Shown: positions 1 to 7,923 of the stretch, one piece after another
How positions within the stretch are numbered: the first letter of the stretch is position 1
How the letters are laid out: each line of letters begins with the position of its first letter
NCBI GenBank assembly: GCA_028291455.1
Contig: JAQGHY010000245.1
Span: 1-42,479 of the forward strand
Length of the DNA stretch: 42,479 bases
Reading direction: 5' to 3'
DNA from: Rubritepida sp.
Lineage (GTDB): Bacteria > Pseudomonadota > Alphaproteobacteria > Acetobacterales > Acetobacteraceae
Translations under genes and position numbers: made by a program
Notes under the pieces: model-generated
The model's input: the letters and a program-made list of their open reading frames with translations, nothing else
What the model was told of the DNA's origin: nothing
The model's database searches: none

Positions 1-164
1 GCCGGATGGGCGGGCGAACGGGCGCGGCAACCTGGCGCGGCTGCTGGTTGGGTCGGAGGGGACGCTCGCCTTCTCGGCGGCGCTGGACCTCAAGCTCTGG
101 CCGATCAAGCCGCGCAAGGTTCTGGGCATTTGCCAGTTCCCGACCTTCCGGCGCGCCATGGACG
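1..164 (+). pseudogene. Fragment of a second FAD-linked oxidase copy
   Basis: Read on the + strand from base 2, this stretch encodes a piece of an FAD-binding oxidase, including the motif LLVGSEGTLAF and the phrase WPIKPRKVLGICQFPTFR. It is nearly the same protein segment as the minus-strand oxidase beside it, but the DNA differs at several mostly synonymous positions, so it is a diverged copy and not a simple duplicate. It ends abruptly near base 164, where the sequence folds back into the other copy. It is open at the window start, so its upstream part is not visible. It may be a real rearranged remnant or an assembly junction. Confidence 0.6.
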
Positions 165-328
165 CCTCCATCGCGCGCCGGAAGGTCGGGAACTGGCAAA
201 TGCCGACGACCTTGCGCGGCTTGATCGGCCAAAGCTTCAGGTCGAGCGCCGCCGAGAAGGCCAGCGTCCCCTCCGAACCCACCAGCAGCCGCGCCAGGTT
301 GCCGCGGCCATTGGCCCGTGCGTCCGGC
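1..328. repeat. Diverged inverted repeat centred near base 164
   Basis: Bases 1-160 and 168-328 are imperfect reverse complements of each other. The innermost arms, including CCAGTTCCCGACCTTCCG and its complement, match perfectly. Farther out the arms differ at scattered, mostly synonymous, positions. Both arms encode the same segment of the oxidase in tail-to-tail orientation. Confidence 0.8.
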
Positions 329-1011
329 GTCAGCGCATCGAGGTTGTAGCCGCCCACACGGCGAAGCTGCTCGGGGAACTTCGCCGCGATTTCCGCCGCC
401 TCGCGCTCGCCCAGCGAGAGCAGCCGCGCGACGAGATCGGTGTTGGGCGCGCTTTCGCCGAAGACGTGCCGCGATCCATCGGCCAGGATCGCGTCGATCG
501 CGCGCACATTGTCGGCCATCAGCCCGTAGCGGATGGACTTCGACCCGCAGGAATTGTTCCCCGCCATGCCGCCGATGGTGCAGCGCTGCCAGGTGCTGGG
601 ATCCACCGGGAAGAACTTTCCCGTGCTCTTCAGCGCCTCGTTCAGCGCGCCGAGCGTGATGCCCGGCTCGACTCGCGCCGTATCGCCCTCGACGTTGATC
701 ACCTTCCGCAGATGTTTGGAGCAGTCCAGCACCAGCGCCGTGTTCACCGTCTGACCGCACTGGCTGGTCCCGCCGCCGCGCGCCAGGATGGGGATGCCCT
801 CCTCGCGGCAGATGGCCATGGCGGCCTCCACATCGGCGGCGGTCTTGGGCACCAGCACGCCGATCGGCTCGACCTGGTAGATGCTGGCATCGGTCGCGTA
901 GCGACCACGATCGGCGGGGGCGAAGCGGACCTCGCCTTCCGTCTCGCGCCGCAGCCGCTCGGCCAGGCGGGAATCTCCGATTCGGTTCTTGGGCAGGGTG
1001 ATGGCGTTCAT
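165..1011 (-). CDS. FAD-binding oxidase (YdiJ/D-2-hydroxyacid dehydrogenase type), truncated
   Basis: The visible ~280 residues form the N-terminal FAD-binding domain of the GlcD/YdiJ family, which oxidises 2-hydroxyacids such as glycolate or D-lactate. Visible motifs are ARGGGTSQCGQ (FAD pyrophosphate loop, near residue 60), GGMAGNNSCGSKSIRYG (near 135) and LLVGSEGTLAF (near 235). Family members are 460-1000 residues long, often with a C-terminal Fe-S domain, so this copy lacks its C-terminal half. It starts at ATG 1011 (MNAITLPKNRIGDSRL). The frame stays open past base 165, but there it reads the antisense of the + strand copy. It is divergent from the serine/glyoxylate operon, which suggests a role in supplying glyoxylate; that link is inferred. 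The exact substrate cannot be told. Confidence 0.75.
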
Positions 1012-1137
1012 GCCATCTATTTAGCCCCGGTATCGCCGCGCCGTCAGATGGATAATCCTCATGCTCCGCACGAGCGGAACTCATTGGCGCCCCGGCCGGG
1101 ATCAGGGCATAGGGCGACAAGCATAGAGGAACCGCAC
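1012..1137. promoter_or_regulatory. Divergent intergenic region between oxidase and sgaA
   Basis: This 126-base gap separates two genes that start away from each other, so it should hold both promoters. It is more AT-rich than the flanking genes (for example CATCTATTTAGCC near 1014 and GATGGATAATCCTCATG near 1048). TAGAGGAACCGC just before the aminotransferase ATG includes a weak AGAGG ribosome site. No convincing operator palindrome was seen. Confidence 0.45.
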
Positions 1138-2322
1138 ATGGCCTATTTCCAGTCCAAGCCGTCTTCCGGCCGTCATTTCCTGCAGATCCCCGGCCCGTCC
1201 AACGTGCCGGACCGCGTGCTGCGCGCGATGGACAACCCGACGATGGACCATCGCGGACCGGATTTCGGCAAGATGGGCAGCGCGATCCTGCAGAAGGTGA
1301 AGCACATCTTCCAGACGAAGAGCCATGTGGTCATCTACCCGGCGTCAGGCACCGGCGCCTGTGAAGCGGCGCTGGTCAACACGCTGAGCCCCGGTGACCG
1401 CGTGCTCATGTGCGAGACCGGCTGGTTCGCCAGCCTCTGGCGCGAGATGGCCGAGCGGCTGAACATCCGCCCCGAATTCCTCCAGGGCGACTGGCGCCGC
1501 GGCGTCGAGCCGGCCGACATCGAGGCCCATCTGCGCGCCGACAAGGCCCACGAAATCAAGGCCGTCTGCGTGGTCCACAACGAGACGAGCACGGGCTGCA
1601 CCAGCCGCGTGGACGAGGTCCGCCGCGCAATCGACGCCGCCGGCCACCCGGCCCTGCTGCTGGTGGACACGATCAGCAGCCTCGGCTCCATGGAATATAA
1701 GCACGACGAATGGGGCGTGGACGTCACCATCGCCGGTTCGCAGAAGGGGTTGATGCTGCCGCCCGGCCTCTCCTTCAACGCGATCAGCGCCAAGGCGCTG
1801 AAGGCGAGCGAGACGGCCAAGCTGATGCGCAGCTACTGGGACTGGAAGCCGATGATCGCGTCCAACGCGACCGGCTTCTTCCCCTACACGCCGGCGACGA
1901 ACATGCTCTATGCGCTCGACACCGCGCTCGACATGATTTTCTCCGAGGGGCTGGAGAACGTCTTCGCCCGGCACGACCGCGTCGCCGAAGCCACCCGCCG
2001 CGCCGTGCGCGCCTGGGGGCTGGAGGTGCAATGCGCCGAGCCCCGGCACTACTCCTCCGTGCTGACGGCAGTGCGCCTGCCCGAGGGCCATAGCGCCAAC
2101 GGGCTGCGCAGCGCCATCCTGGAGAGGTTCAACATGTCGCTCGGCAACGGCCTCGGCCAGTTGAACGACAAGGTGTTCCGCATCGGCCATCTGGGCGACA
2201 TCGGCGACCTGCACCTCATGGGCTCGCTCTCCGGCGTGGAGATGGGGCTTCGCCTAGCGGGCGTGCCGCATAAGCCGGAAGGCGCCAAGGCCGCGATGGA
2301 TTATTTGTCCGGCAACGCCTGA
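1138..2322 (+). CDS. sgaA: Serine--glyoxylate aminotransferase (class V, PLP)
   Basis: This 394-residue class V aminotransferase transfers the amino group of serine to glyoxylate, giving hydroxypyruvate and glycine. The N-terminus has the family signature IPGPSNVPDRVLRAM and NPTMDHRGPDF. A PASGTGACEAAL motif near residue 67 contacts the cofactor phosphate. The PLP lysine is K203 in GSQKGLMLPPG, preceded by DTISSLGSMEY. The ATG at 1138 fits the family N-terminus; the frame is open upstream, but that part reads antisense to the oxidase. It is followed at 88 bases by hyi and then glxR, which take the product hydroxypyruvate to glycerate, so the neighbours support this specificity over alanine-glyoxylate aminotransferase. 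Confidence 0.93.
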   Translation: MAYFQSKPSSGRHFLQIPGPSNVPDRVLRAMDNPTMDHRGPDFGKMGSAILQKVKHIFQTKSHVVIYPASGTGACEAALVNTLSPGDRVLMCETGWFASLWREMAERLNIRPEFLQGDWRRGVEPADIEAHLRADKAHEIKAVCVVHNETSTGCTSRVDEVRRAIDAAGHPALLLVDTISSLGSMEYKHDEWGVDVTIAGSQKGLMLPPGLSFNAISAKALKASETAKLMRSYWDWKPMIASNATGFFPYTPATNMLYALDTALDMIFSEGLENVFARHDRVAEATRRAVRAWGLEVQCAEPRHYSSVLTAVRLPEGHSANGLRSAILERFNMSLGNGLGQLNDKVFRIGHLGDIGDLHLMGSLSGVEMGLRLAGVPHKPEGAKAAMDYLSGNA

Positions 2323-2409
2323 GCCTTTGCAGCGGGCCGAACCTCCGGCACTCTGACATCAAGTGGAGCATCCGGGCGCGTCGCGCCCGGCGCCTGAGGG
2401 AGAAAGCCA

Positions 2410-3189
2410 ATTCCAAAATTCGCGGCGAACATCTCGATGATGTTCAACGAAGTGCCCTTCCTCGACCGCTTCGCCGCCGCGCGCGCGGCCGGCTTCGAGG
2501 CAGTGGAATTCCTTTTCCCCTACGAGCATCCGGCCGAGGAGATCGCCAAGCGGCTGGAGGGGAACGGCATTGCCAACGTCCTCTTCAACGCGCCGCCCGG
2601 CGACTGGAATGCGGGCGAGCGCGGCATGGCCTGCCTGCCGGAGCGCCGCGCGGAATTTCGTGAGAGCATCAAGCGCGCGCTCGAATACAGCGCCGCGCTC
2701 AAGTGCCCGCGCCTGCATGTGATGGCGGGCCTCACGCCGGCCGGCGTCCCGCGCGACACGCTGCTCTCCACCTACGCCGCCAACCTCGACTTCGCCGCCG
2801 AGGAATGCGCGAAGCTGGGCGTGAAGCCGATCATCGAGCCGATCAACCACCGCGACATTCCCGGCTTCTTCCTGAACACCACGAAGGAAGCGACCAGCAT
2901 CATCGACGCGATCGGGCCTGAGCGGCTGGGCCTGCAATTCGACCTTTATCACTGCCAGATCACCGAGGGCGACGTTTCCCGCAAGGCTGCGGAACTGCTG
3001 CCCTACATCACGCATATGCAGGTGGCCGACACGCCCGGCCGCAACGAGCCCGGCACCGGCGAGGTGAACTGGCCTTTCGTCTTCGACGCCATCGACGCCA
3101 GCGGCTATCGCGGCTGGATCGGCTGCGAATACCGTCCCAAGGGTGAAACACTGGCCGGCCTGGGCTGGTTCGCGCCCTATCGTTCCTGA
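2410..3189 (+). CDS. hyi: Hydroxypyruvate isomerase, apparent ATT start
   Basis: Hyi interconverts hydroxypyruvate and tartronate semialdehyde in a TIM barrel of the xylose-isomerase-like family. From the ATT at 2410 the protein starts IPKFAANISMMF, the family's usual N-terminus (PxFAANLSMLF), and is 259 residues, the length of the Escherichia coli enzyme. With this start the two active-site glutamates fall at E143 (IIEPINHRD) and E240 (GCEYRPKG), the positions I recall for the E. coli protein. A GGGAGAAAG ribosome site lies just upstream. The first ATG, at 2437, would remove the first beta strand. There is no in-frame ATG, GTG or TTG near 2410, so either ATT is used or one base is wrong. Confidence 0.9.
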   Translation: MPKFAANISMMFNEVPFLDRFAAARAAGFEAVEFLFPYEHPAEEIAKRLEGNGIANVLFNAPPGDWNAGERGMACLPERRAEFRESIKRALEYSAALKCPRLHVMAGLTPAGVPRDTLLSTYAANLDFAAEECAKLGVKPIIEPINHRDIPGFFLNTTKEATSIIDAIGPERLGLQFDLYHCQITEGDVSRKAAELLPYITHMQVADTPGRNEPGTGEVNWPFVFDAIDASGYRGWIGCEYRPKGETLAGLGWFAPYRS

Positions 3190-3201
3190 GGAAACACAGA
3201 C

Positions 3202-4077
3202 ATGAAAATCGGATTCGTTGGCCTCGGCATCATGGGCCTGCCCATGGCCCAAAATCTCGCCAAGGCGGGGCATGAGATTTTCGCGCCGGAGCGCGCATCG
3301 CTCTCCGCCGAAGCGCGCGCCGCGTTCAAGATCGTCGCCGACGCCACCGCCGTGGCGCAGGCCGCCGAGATCATCATCCTGATGGTGCCCGACACCCCCG
3401 ATGTGGAGCGCGCGCTGTTCGGCGCCGGTGGCATCGCGGCGGGGCTGAGCAAGGGCAAGCTCGTCATCGACATGAGCTCCATCAGCCCGACGGCAACCAA
3501 GGATTTCGCGGTCAAGGTCAACGCGCTCGGCTGCGACTATATCGACGCCCCGGTCTCGGGCGGCGAAGTCGGCGCGAAGAACGCGGCGCTGACCATCATG
3601 ATCGGCGCCTCGCAGGCCGCTTTCGACCGCGCGCTGCCGCTCTTCGAGCTGATGGGCAAGAACATCACCCTGGTCGGCGAGAACGGTGCGGGCCAGGTGA
3701 CCAAGGTCGCCAACCAGATCATCGTCGCGCTGAACATCGAGGCCGTGGCCGAGGCACTGGTCTTCGCCAGCAAGGCCGGCGCGGATCCCGCCAAGGTGCG
3801 GTTGGCGCTGATGGGCGGCTTCGCCAATTCGCGGATCCTGGAAGTCCATGCGGAGCGGATGATCAACCGAACCTTCAACCCGGGCTTCCGCATCGAGCTG
3901 CACCAGAAGGACCTCAACCTGGCGCTGCAATCGGCCAAGGAGCTTGGCGTGGCCCTGCCGAACACGGCCTCGGCCCAGCAGCTCTTCTCCGCCTGTGCGG
4001 CGATGGGCGGCGGGGGCTGGGATCATTCGGGCTTGGTGCAGGCGCTGGAGAAGCTGGCGAACCACAAGATCGGGTAA
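3202..4077 (+). CDS. glxR: 2-hydroxy-3-oxopropionate (tartronate semialdehyde) reductase
   Basis: This 291-residue beta-hydroxyacid dehydrogenase reduces tartronate semialdehyde to D-glycerate with NAD(P)H. The N-terminal Rossmann motif is IGFVGLGIMGLPMA, the substrate loop is DAPVSGGEVGA (residues 115-125), and the catalytic lysine is K168 in GAGQVTKVANQ. The C-terminal helical domain has the usual FxLxLHQKDLNLAL-type segment. It begins 12 bases after hyi, with GAGGAAA as ribosome site. Together with sgaA and hyi it completes a serine to glycerate route. GarR and 3-hydroxyisobutyrate dehydrogenase are close relatives, but the operon favours GlxR. Confidence 0.92.
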   Translation: MKIGFVGLGIMGLPMAQNLAKAGHEIFAPERASLSAEARAAFKIVADATAVAQAAEIIILMVPDTPDVERALFGAGGIAAGLSKGKLVIDMSSISPTATKDFAVKVNALGCDYIDAPVSGGEVGAKNAALTIMIGASQAAFDRALPLFELMGKNITLVGENGAGQVTKVANQIIVALNIEAVAEALVFASKAGADPAKVRLALMGGFANSRILEVHAERMINRTFNPGFRIELHQKDLNLALQSAKELGVALPNTASAQQLFSACAAMGGGGWDHSGLVQALEKLANHKIG

Positions 4078-4082
4078 GGCGT

Positions 4083-4110
4083 ACCGGCCGGCCCTTGTAA
4101 GGCCGGCCGT
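4083..4110. terminator. Hairpin between convergent glxR and Bug gene
   Basis: GGCCGGCC at 4086-4093 pairs with GGCCGGCC at 4101-4108, with TT/AA pairs extending into a short loop. It sits six bases after the glxR stop and 14 bases before the stop of the convergent gene, so it could terminate both. There is no long T tract on either side. Confidence 0.6.
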
Positions 4111-4123
4111 ATTCCACCGGCTG

Positions 4124-5086
4124 TCAGCTTGGCTCCAGCCCGACTTCCCGCGCCAGCTGGGTCAGGCTTGTGATCTGGCTTTGCAGGAAGTCGCGCCATT
4201 GCTCCGGCGGCATGGAGCGCGGCGCATAACCCAGCCGACCGAGCCGCTCCCGTACATCCGGCAGCGCCAGCACCTTCTCCAGCGCCGCATTGAAGCGCGC
4301 GACGACCGGCGCCGGCACGCCCGCAGGGCCGGCTAGCCCGAACCACACGACCAACTCGTAACCCGGAACCGCCACGGAAATCGGCGGGATTTCCGGCGCC
4401 AGCGGAAAGGCGTTCGGCGAGGTCACGCCCAGGGCCCGCACCCGTCCCTCGCGCACCTGGGCTAGGCCCGCCGCGAAGTCGGTCAGCGTGCTGTCGATAC
4501 GCCCTGCCAGGACCTCGGTCAGCGCCTCCGGCCCGCCGCGCGAGGGCACGGCCAGCATGTGCGTTCCCGTCATGCGGCACAGCCGCTCGCTGCCGATCAG
4601 CGCGCTCGAATTGCCGTGGCTGAAGGTCAGTTCACCCGGCCGCCGCCTCGCGAGCTCGATGAATTCCGCGGTGTTGCGCACGGGCAGCTCGTTCGGCACC
4701 ACGAGCAGATACGGCGCCTCCGCGAGGAAGCCCGTATGCGTGAAGTCCCGGATCGGATCGTAGGCGAGGTTGCGCACCAGGTACGTGTTCAGCGCACCGT
4801 TGGTCACGCTCAGGATGGCCTGAGTATAGCCATCCGGCGCCGCCCCCTTCACCGCCATCGTGCCGACCACGCCGCTGCCGCCGGGCCGGTTGTCGATGAT
4901 CACCGACTGCCCCAGCTCGCGCGAAAGCGGCTCGACCAGGTTGCGCATCAGGCTGTCCGTCACGCTACCGGCCGGGAAGCCGATGACGACACGGATTGGC
5001 CGCTCCGGCCAAGAGGCCTGGGCGTTGGCGGCAAGCGGCGCCAAAAGCGCGGGCGCAGCCAGGACGCCGCGGCGCGTGATCGTCAT
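4124..5086 (-). CDS. Bug-family (TctC) solute-binding protein
   Basis: A 320-residue periplasmic receptor of the tripartite tricarboxylate transporter family. It has an N-terminal export signal MTITRRGVLAAPALLAPLAANAQA with a twin arginine, so Tat export is possible. The mature part opens with SWPERPIRVVIGFPAGS, typical of Bug proteins, followed by IDNRPGGSGVVG and GAAPDGYT. Ligands of the family are usually carboxylates; the ligand here is unknown and no membrane TctA/TctB genes are adjacent. The start ATG overlaps the stop of the upstream reductase by four bases (ATGA), so the two are co-translated. Orphan Bug genes beside catabolic enzymes are common in this group of bacteria. Confidence 0.9.
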   Translation of the reverse strand: MTITRRGVLAAPALLAPLAANAQASWPERPIRVVIGFPAGSVTDSLMRNLVEPLSRELGQSVIIDNRPGGSGVVGTMAVKGAAPDGYTQAILSVTNGALNTYLVRNLAYDPIRDFTHTGFLAEAPYLLVVPNELPVRNTAEFIELARRRPGELTFSHGNSSALIGSERLCRMTGTHMLAVPSRGGPEALTEVLAGRIDSTLTDFAAGLAQVREGRVRALGVTSPNAFPLAPEIPPISVAVPGYELVVWFGLAGPAGVPAPVVARFNAALEKVLALPDVRERLGRLGYAPRSMPPEQWRDFLQSQITSLTQLAREVGLEPS

Positions 5087-5937
5087 GATTGTTTCCTCCC
5101 GGTGATGAAGCGATGGATTTCCGTGTTGTCCGCGCGGGGTCCGAGGTCCGCCATCGCCGCAGTCCACTTCGCGCGGCACAGTTGCAGCAGTTCGGCCTTC
5201 ACGCCTGTGTCGGCCGAGATACTGCCCGCCGTCTCCAGGTCCTTGCGCATCAGCCCAAGCTGGAATCCGCCCGCATAACGGCCCGAGGTAATCTCCTGCG
5301 CCAGCTTGGTCTCGGAGGCGATGTTGCGGCCCGAGCTGGCATTCAGCACGGATGCGAAGATGCCGAGGTCGAGTCCCTGCGCCTCGGCCATCCGCGCGGC
5401 CTCGCTGACGGCCAGCAGCCCCGCGGCATAGACGTAGTTGTTCAGCGCCTTCATCGCATGCGCGCTGCCCACTGCGCCGGTGCGGATGATCGCCTCGCCC
5501 ATCGCGCGCAGCACGGGCTCGGCCCGGGCGAAATCCGCATCCTCGCCACCGACGATGATGGCCAGCGTCCCGGTGCGGGCCTTTGGCACGGAGCCGGAGA
5601 CCGGGCCGTCCAGCATCCCGCAGCCCTTGGCCTTCAGCGCCGCGGCCCAGCGCCGCGTCTCGCCCGGATCGCTGCTGCTCATGTCGATGATCAGCGAACC
5701 AGCCTGCAGCACCGGCATCAGCGCTTCCATCACCGATGCGACCGCGCGGCTGTCGGGCAGCATCAGGATGATCAGCTTGCTTGTCTTCGCCAGCGCGGCC
5801 GCGTCCGTGGCCGTCGCAGCGCCATCGAGCGTCACGCCAGCGGCATCGAAGCTCGTCAGCGGAAATTTCTTGGCCACAAGATTCACGGCCATCGGCCGGC
5901 CCATCATGCCAAGCCCGATGAAACCCACATGTTCCAT
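5083..5937 (-). CDS. NAD(P)-dependent 3-hydroxyisobutyrate dehydrogenase-family oxidoreductase
   Basis: A 284-residue beta-hydroxyacid dehydrogenase with Rossmann motif VGFIGLGMMGRPMA, substrate loop LDGPVSGSVPKA (109-120), catalytic K163 and the following N167 in AMKALNNYV. It is a paralogue of the reductase at 3202-4077 but clearly diverged from it. Co-transcription with the Bug receptor suggests it acts on an imported carboxylate or its breakdown product; this is inference. The substrate could be 3-hydroxyisobutyrate, tartronate semialdehyde or a related 2- or 3-hydroxyacid. A 69-base divergent gap separates its start from the DUF2848 gene and should hold both promoters. Confidence 0.88.
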   Translation of the reverse strand: MEHVGFIGLGMMGRPMAVNLVAKKFPLTSFDAAGVTLDGAATATDAAALAKTSKLIILMLPDSRAVASVMEALMPVLQAGSLIIDMSSSDPGETRRWAAALKAKGCGMLDGPVSGSVPKARTGTLAIIVGGEDADFARAEPVLRAMGEAIIRTGAVGSAHAMKALNNYVYAAGLLAVSEAARMAEAQGLDLGIFASVLNASSGRNIASETKLAQEITSGRYAGGFQLGLMRKDLETAGSISADTGVKAELLQLCRAKWTAAMADLGPRADNTEIHRFITGRKQS

Positions 5938-6006
5938 GAAACGCCCACTCCCCTTTTTCTGCCGCGCATGTTCGGATGCGCCTCAGCAATTGTCTAGGAT
6001 GCCCCG

Positions 6007-6672
6007 ATGCGCGAATTCGAGTTCACCACGCCCCAGGGCCCGCTCCGCGCGGCCGTCACGGAAGTCGTCATTGCGGGCTGGACCGGCCGCGACGCGCATA
6101 AGGTGCAGGAGCACATAGAGGAGCTCGCGGCCCTCGGCGTCGCGCCCCCCGCCACGGTGCCCTGCTTCTACCGCGCCGGCATCGAGACCCTCACGCAATC
6201 CGCCCTGGTCGATGTCCTGGGCGTAGACAGCAGCGGCGAAGGCGAGTGGTTCCTGCTCGAAACCCCGGAGGGCCGCTTCGTCGGCTGCGGCTCCGACCAC
6301 ACGGACCGCGTCGTGGAGGCCTATTCCATCGCTGTCTCGAAGCAGATGTGTCCCAAGCCCATTGGCGACCACCTCTGGCCCTGGGCCGAGGTCGCGGACC
6401 ACTGGGACCTGATCGAGATCCACAGCGAAATCCTGGAGGCCGGCACCTGGGTCACCTACCAGCAGGGCCCCATCAGCGCGATGCGCCACCCCGACGACCT
6501 CGTGGACAAAGCCCGCGCCCTGGGCGTCCCGAACGGCGCCGGCACCCTGATGTTCGGCGGCACCCTGCCCGTCCATGGCGGCATCCGCCCCGCCGCGCAG
6601 TTCCGCGTGACGCTGCACGATCCCGTCCTGGGACGCAGCCTGGGACATGCCTACGCGGCCCGATCGGTCTGA
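6007..6672 (+). CDS. DUF2848 domain protein (fumarylacetoacetase-fold hydrolase)
   Basis: A 221-residue protein matching the DUF2848 family over its full length: VIAGWTGRDAHKVQEHIEEL near residue 22, PPATVPCFYR near 50, then GSDHTDR and KQMCPKPIGDHLWPW. The family is related to fumarylacetoacetate hydrolases and is typically found in catabolic clusters; the reaction is not established. No signal peptide is seen, so it should be cytoplasmic. It begins 69 bases from the divergent dehydrogenase start. The next gene follows after 36 bases on the same strand. Confidence 0.82.
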   Translation: MREFEFTTPQGPLRAAVTEVVIAGWTGRDAHKVQEHIEELAALGVAPPATVPCFYRAGIETLTQSALVDVLGVDSSGEGEWFLLETPEGRFVGCGSDHTDRVVEAYSIAVSKQMCPKPIGDHLWPWAEVADHWDLIEIHSEILEAGTWVTYQQGPISAMRHPDDLVDKARALGVPNGAGTLMFGGTLPVHGGIRPAAQFRVTLHDPVLGRSLGHAYAARSV

Positions 6673-6708
6673 AGCTACCGCTCGCCCGGCGGCCCGCTTA
6701 AAGACGAG

Positions 6709-7854
6709 ATGAGCCGCGCCGATCCAACGGCGCCGCCTGTCGGGAGAGACAACGTGGATCGCAAGAACATCAGGCCGGGCCGGGGCTCCGGCCGCCGGGC
6801 CATGCTCGGGACCGGCATGCTGGCTGCTGCCACCCTGCCGGCCGCCGCGCAAACGCCCGCTGGCCAAACCTCCACTGGGCCCGCGCCGCTGCAGATCGCC
6901 GCCATCGGCAGCTTTCACATTGGGGGAGAGGTCCGCACACTGAGCGGCCTCCCTGCCCGCGAGGTCCGGATGACCGCCACCGGGCCGGTTCGCCGCATCG
7001 AGGTCAACGGCGACTACATGGTCGGCCAGATGTACGTGCAATATGTGAAGCTGGCCGCCCCCAAGGCGCGCCAACCGCTGATGCTCTGGCATGGCGGCGG
7101 CCTTTCCGGCGCCTGCTGGGAGGACACGCCGGACGGGCGCCCCGGCTGGCAATCCTTCTTCCTGCGCGCCGGCCACGACGTCTATGTCAGTGACGCCTTC
7201 GAGCGCGGCCGCGCCTCCTGGCCGCGCTACCCGGAGATCCTGCCCGACGAGCCGGTCTTCCGCAGCCTCTTCGAGGCCTGGCGCACCTTCCGCTTCGGCC
7301 CGCCGGACGGCTTCGACGTCGATCCCGCTAAGCGCCGCCCCTATCCGGGTGCGCGTTTCTCGCCCGCCATGCTGGAGAATCTGGGCCGCCAGGCGATCCC
7401 GCGCTGGGCCAGCTCGGACGCCTATGTGCAGCGTGCCTATGCCGCCTTTCTCGCGAAGATGACTGAGCCCTCGGTGATCGTGGTGCATAGCCAGGGTGTC
7501 GCCTTCGCGCTGCGTGCCGCGCTCGACGCGCCGGACAAGGTGGCGGCGATTGTGGCGGTAGAGGGCACCGGCGCGCCGGACCCGGCGACGGTGGACATGG
7601 CGCGCATGCGCAACATCCCGCTGCTGATGGTCTGGGGCGATTTCCTCGACCAGGCGCCCTGGCCGGCCTACCGCGTCGCCATCGACCGCTTTGCGACGGT
7701 GATGGCAGCCGCGGGCGGCACGGTTGAGGTGCTGGAGATGCCGGCGCGCGGCGTCACCGGCAACACGCATATGCTCATGCACGACAACAATTCCGATGAT
7801 GTCGCCGGGCTGATCCAGGGTTGGCTCGCAGCGAAGGGGCTGATGAAGGTCTGA
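6709..7854 (+). CDS. Exported alpha/beta hydrolase
   Basis: An alpha/beta-hydrolase-fold protein of 381 residues from ATG 6709, or 366 from GTG 6754. The GTG start has the better ribosome site (GGGAGAGAC) and still keeps the twin-arginine signal RRAMLGTGMLAAATLPAAAQ. Strand and loop motifs include LMLWHGGGLSGACWE (oxyanion hole region), the nucleophile elbow VVHSQGVAF with its serine, and a late histidine in GNTHMLMHDN. This resembles exported esterases of the alphaproteobacteria that act on esters or lactones; the substrate is unknown. The export signal places it in the periplasm. Confidence 0.85.
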   Translation: MSRADPTAPPVGRDNVDRKNIRPGRGSGRRAMLGTGMLAAATLPAAAQTPAGQTSTGPAPLQIAAIGSFHIGGEVRTLSGLPAREVRMTATGPVRRIEVNGDYMVGQMYVQYVKLAAPKARQPLMLWHGGGLSGACWEDTPDGRPGWQSFFLRAGHDVYVSDAFERGRASWPRYPEILPDEPVFRSLFEAWRTFRFGPPDGFDVDPAKRRPYPGARFSPAMLENLGRQAIPRWASSDAYVQRAYAAFLAKMTEPSVIVVHSQGVAFALRAALDAPDKVAAIVAVEGTGAPDPATVDMARMRNIPLLMVWGDFLDQAPWPAYRVAIDRFATVMAAAGGTVEVLEMPARGVTGNTHMLMHDNNSDDVAGLIQGWLAAKGLMKV

Positions 7855-7891
7855 CGGCCAGCTTGCGCCGCAAGTGAAAGGGCATAGGTCT

Positions 7892-7911
7892 GGGCGGCAA
7901 TTCCGCCGCCC
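7892..7911 (+). terminator. Hairpin between hydrolase and monooxygenase genes
   Basis: GGGCGGC (7892-7898) and GCCGCCC (7905-7911) form a perfect 7-bp stem with a 6-base loop AATTCC. It lies 38 bases after the hydrolase stop and 12 bases before the next ATG. There is no T tract, so it may be a weak terminator or a leader structure. Confidence 0.4.
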
Positions 7912-7923
7912 AATGGAGACCTG

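Noticed and set aside
130-1137. Open + strand frame running in phase into sgaA
   Set aside because: It reads antisense to the FAD oxidase, whose motifs are clear; the aminotransferase family N-terminus begins at 1138.
2359-4065. Long minus-strand open frame opposite hyi and glxR
   Set aside because: It is a high-GC antisense shadow; both + strand genes have full family motifs and ribosome sites.
5983-7782. Long minus-strand open frame opposite DUF2848 and hydrolase genes
   Set aside because: Composition is His/Arg/Gly-rich with no motif, typical of antisense to GC-rich genes.
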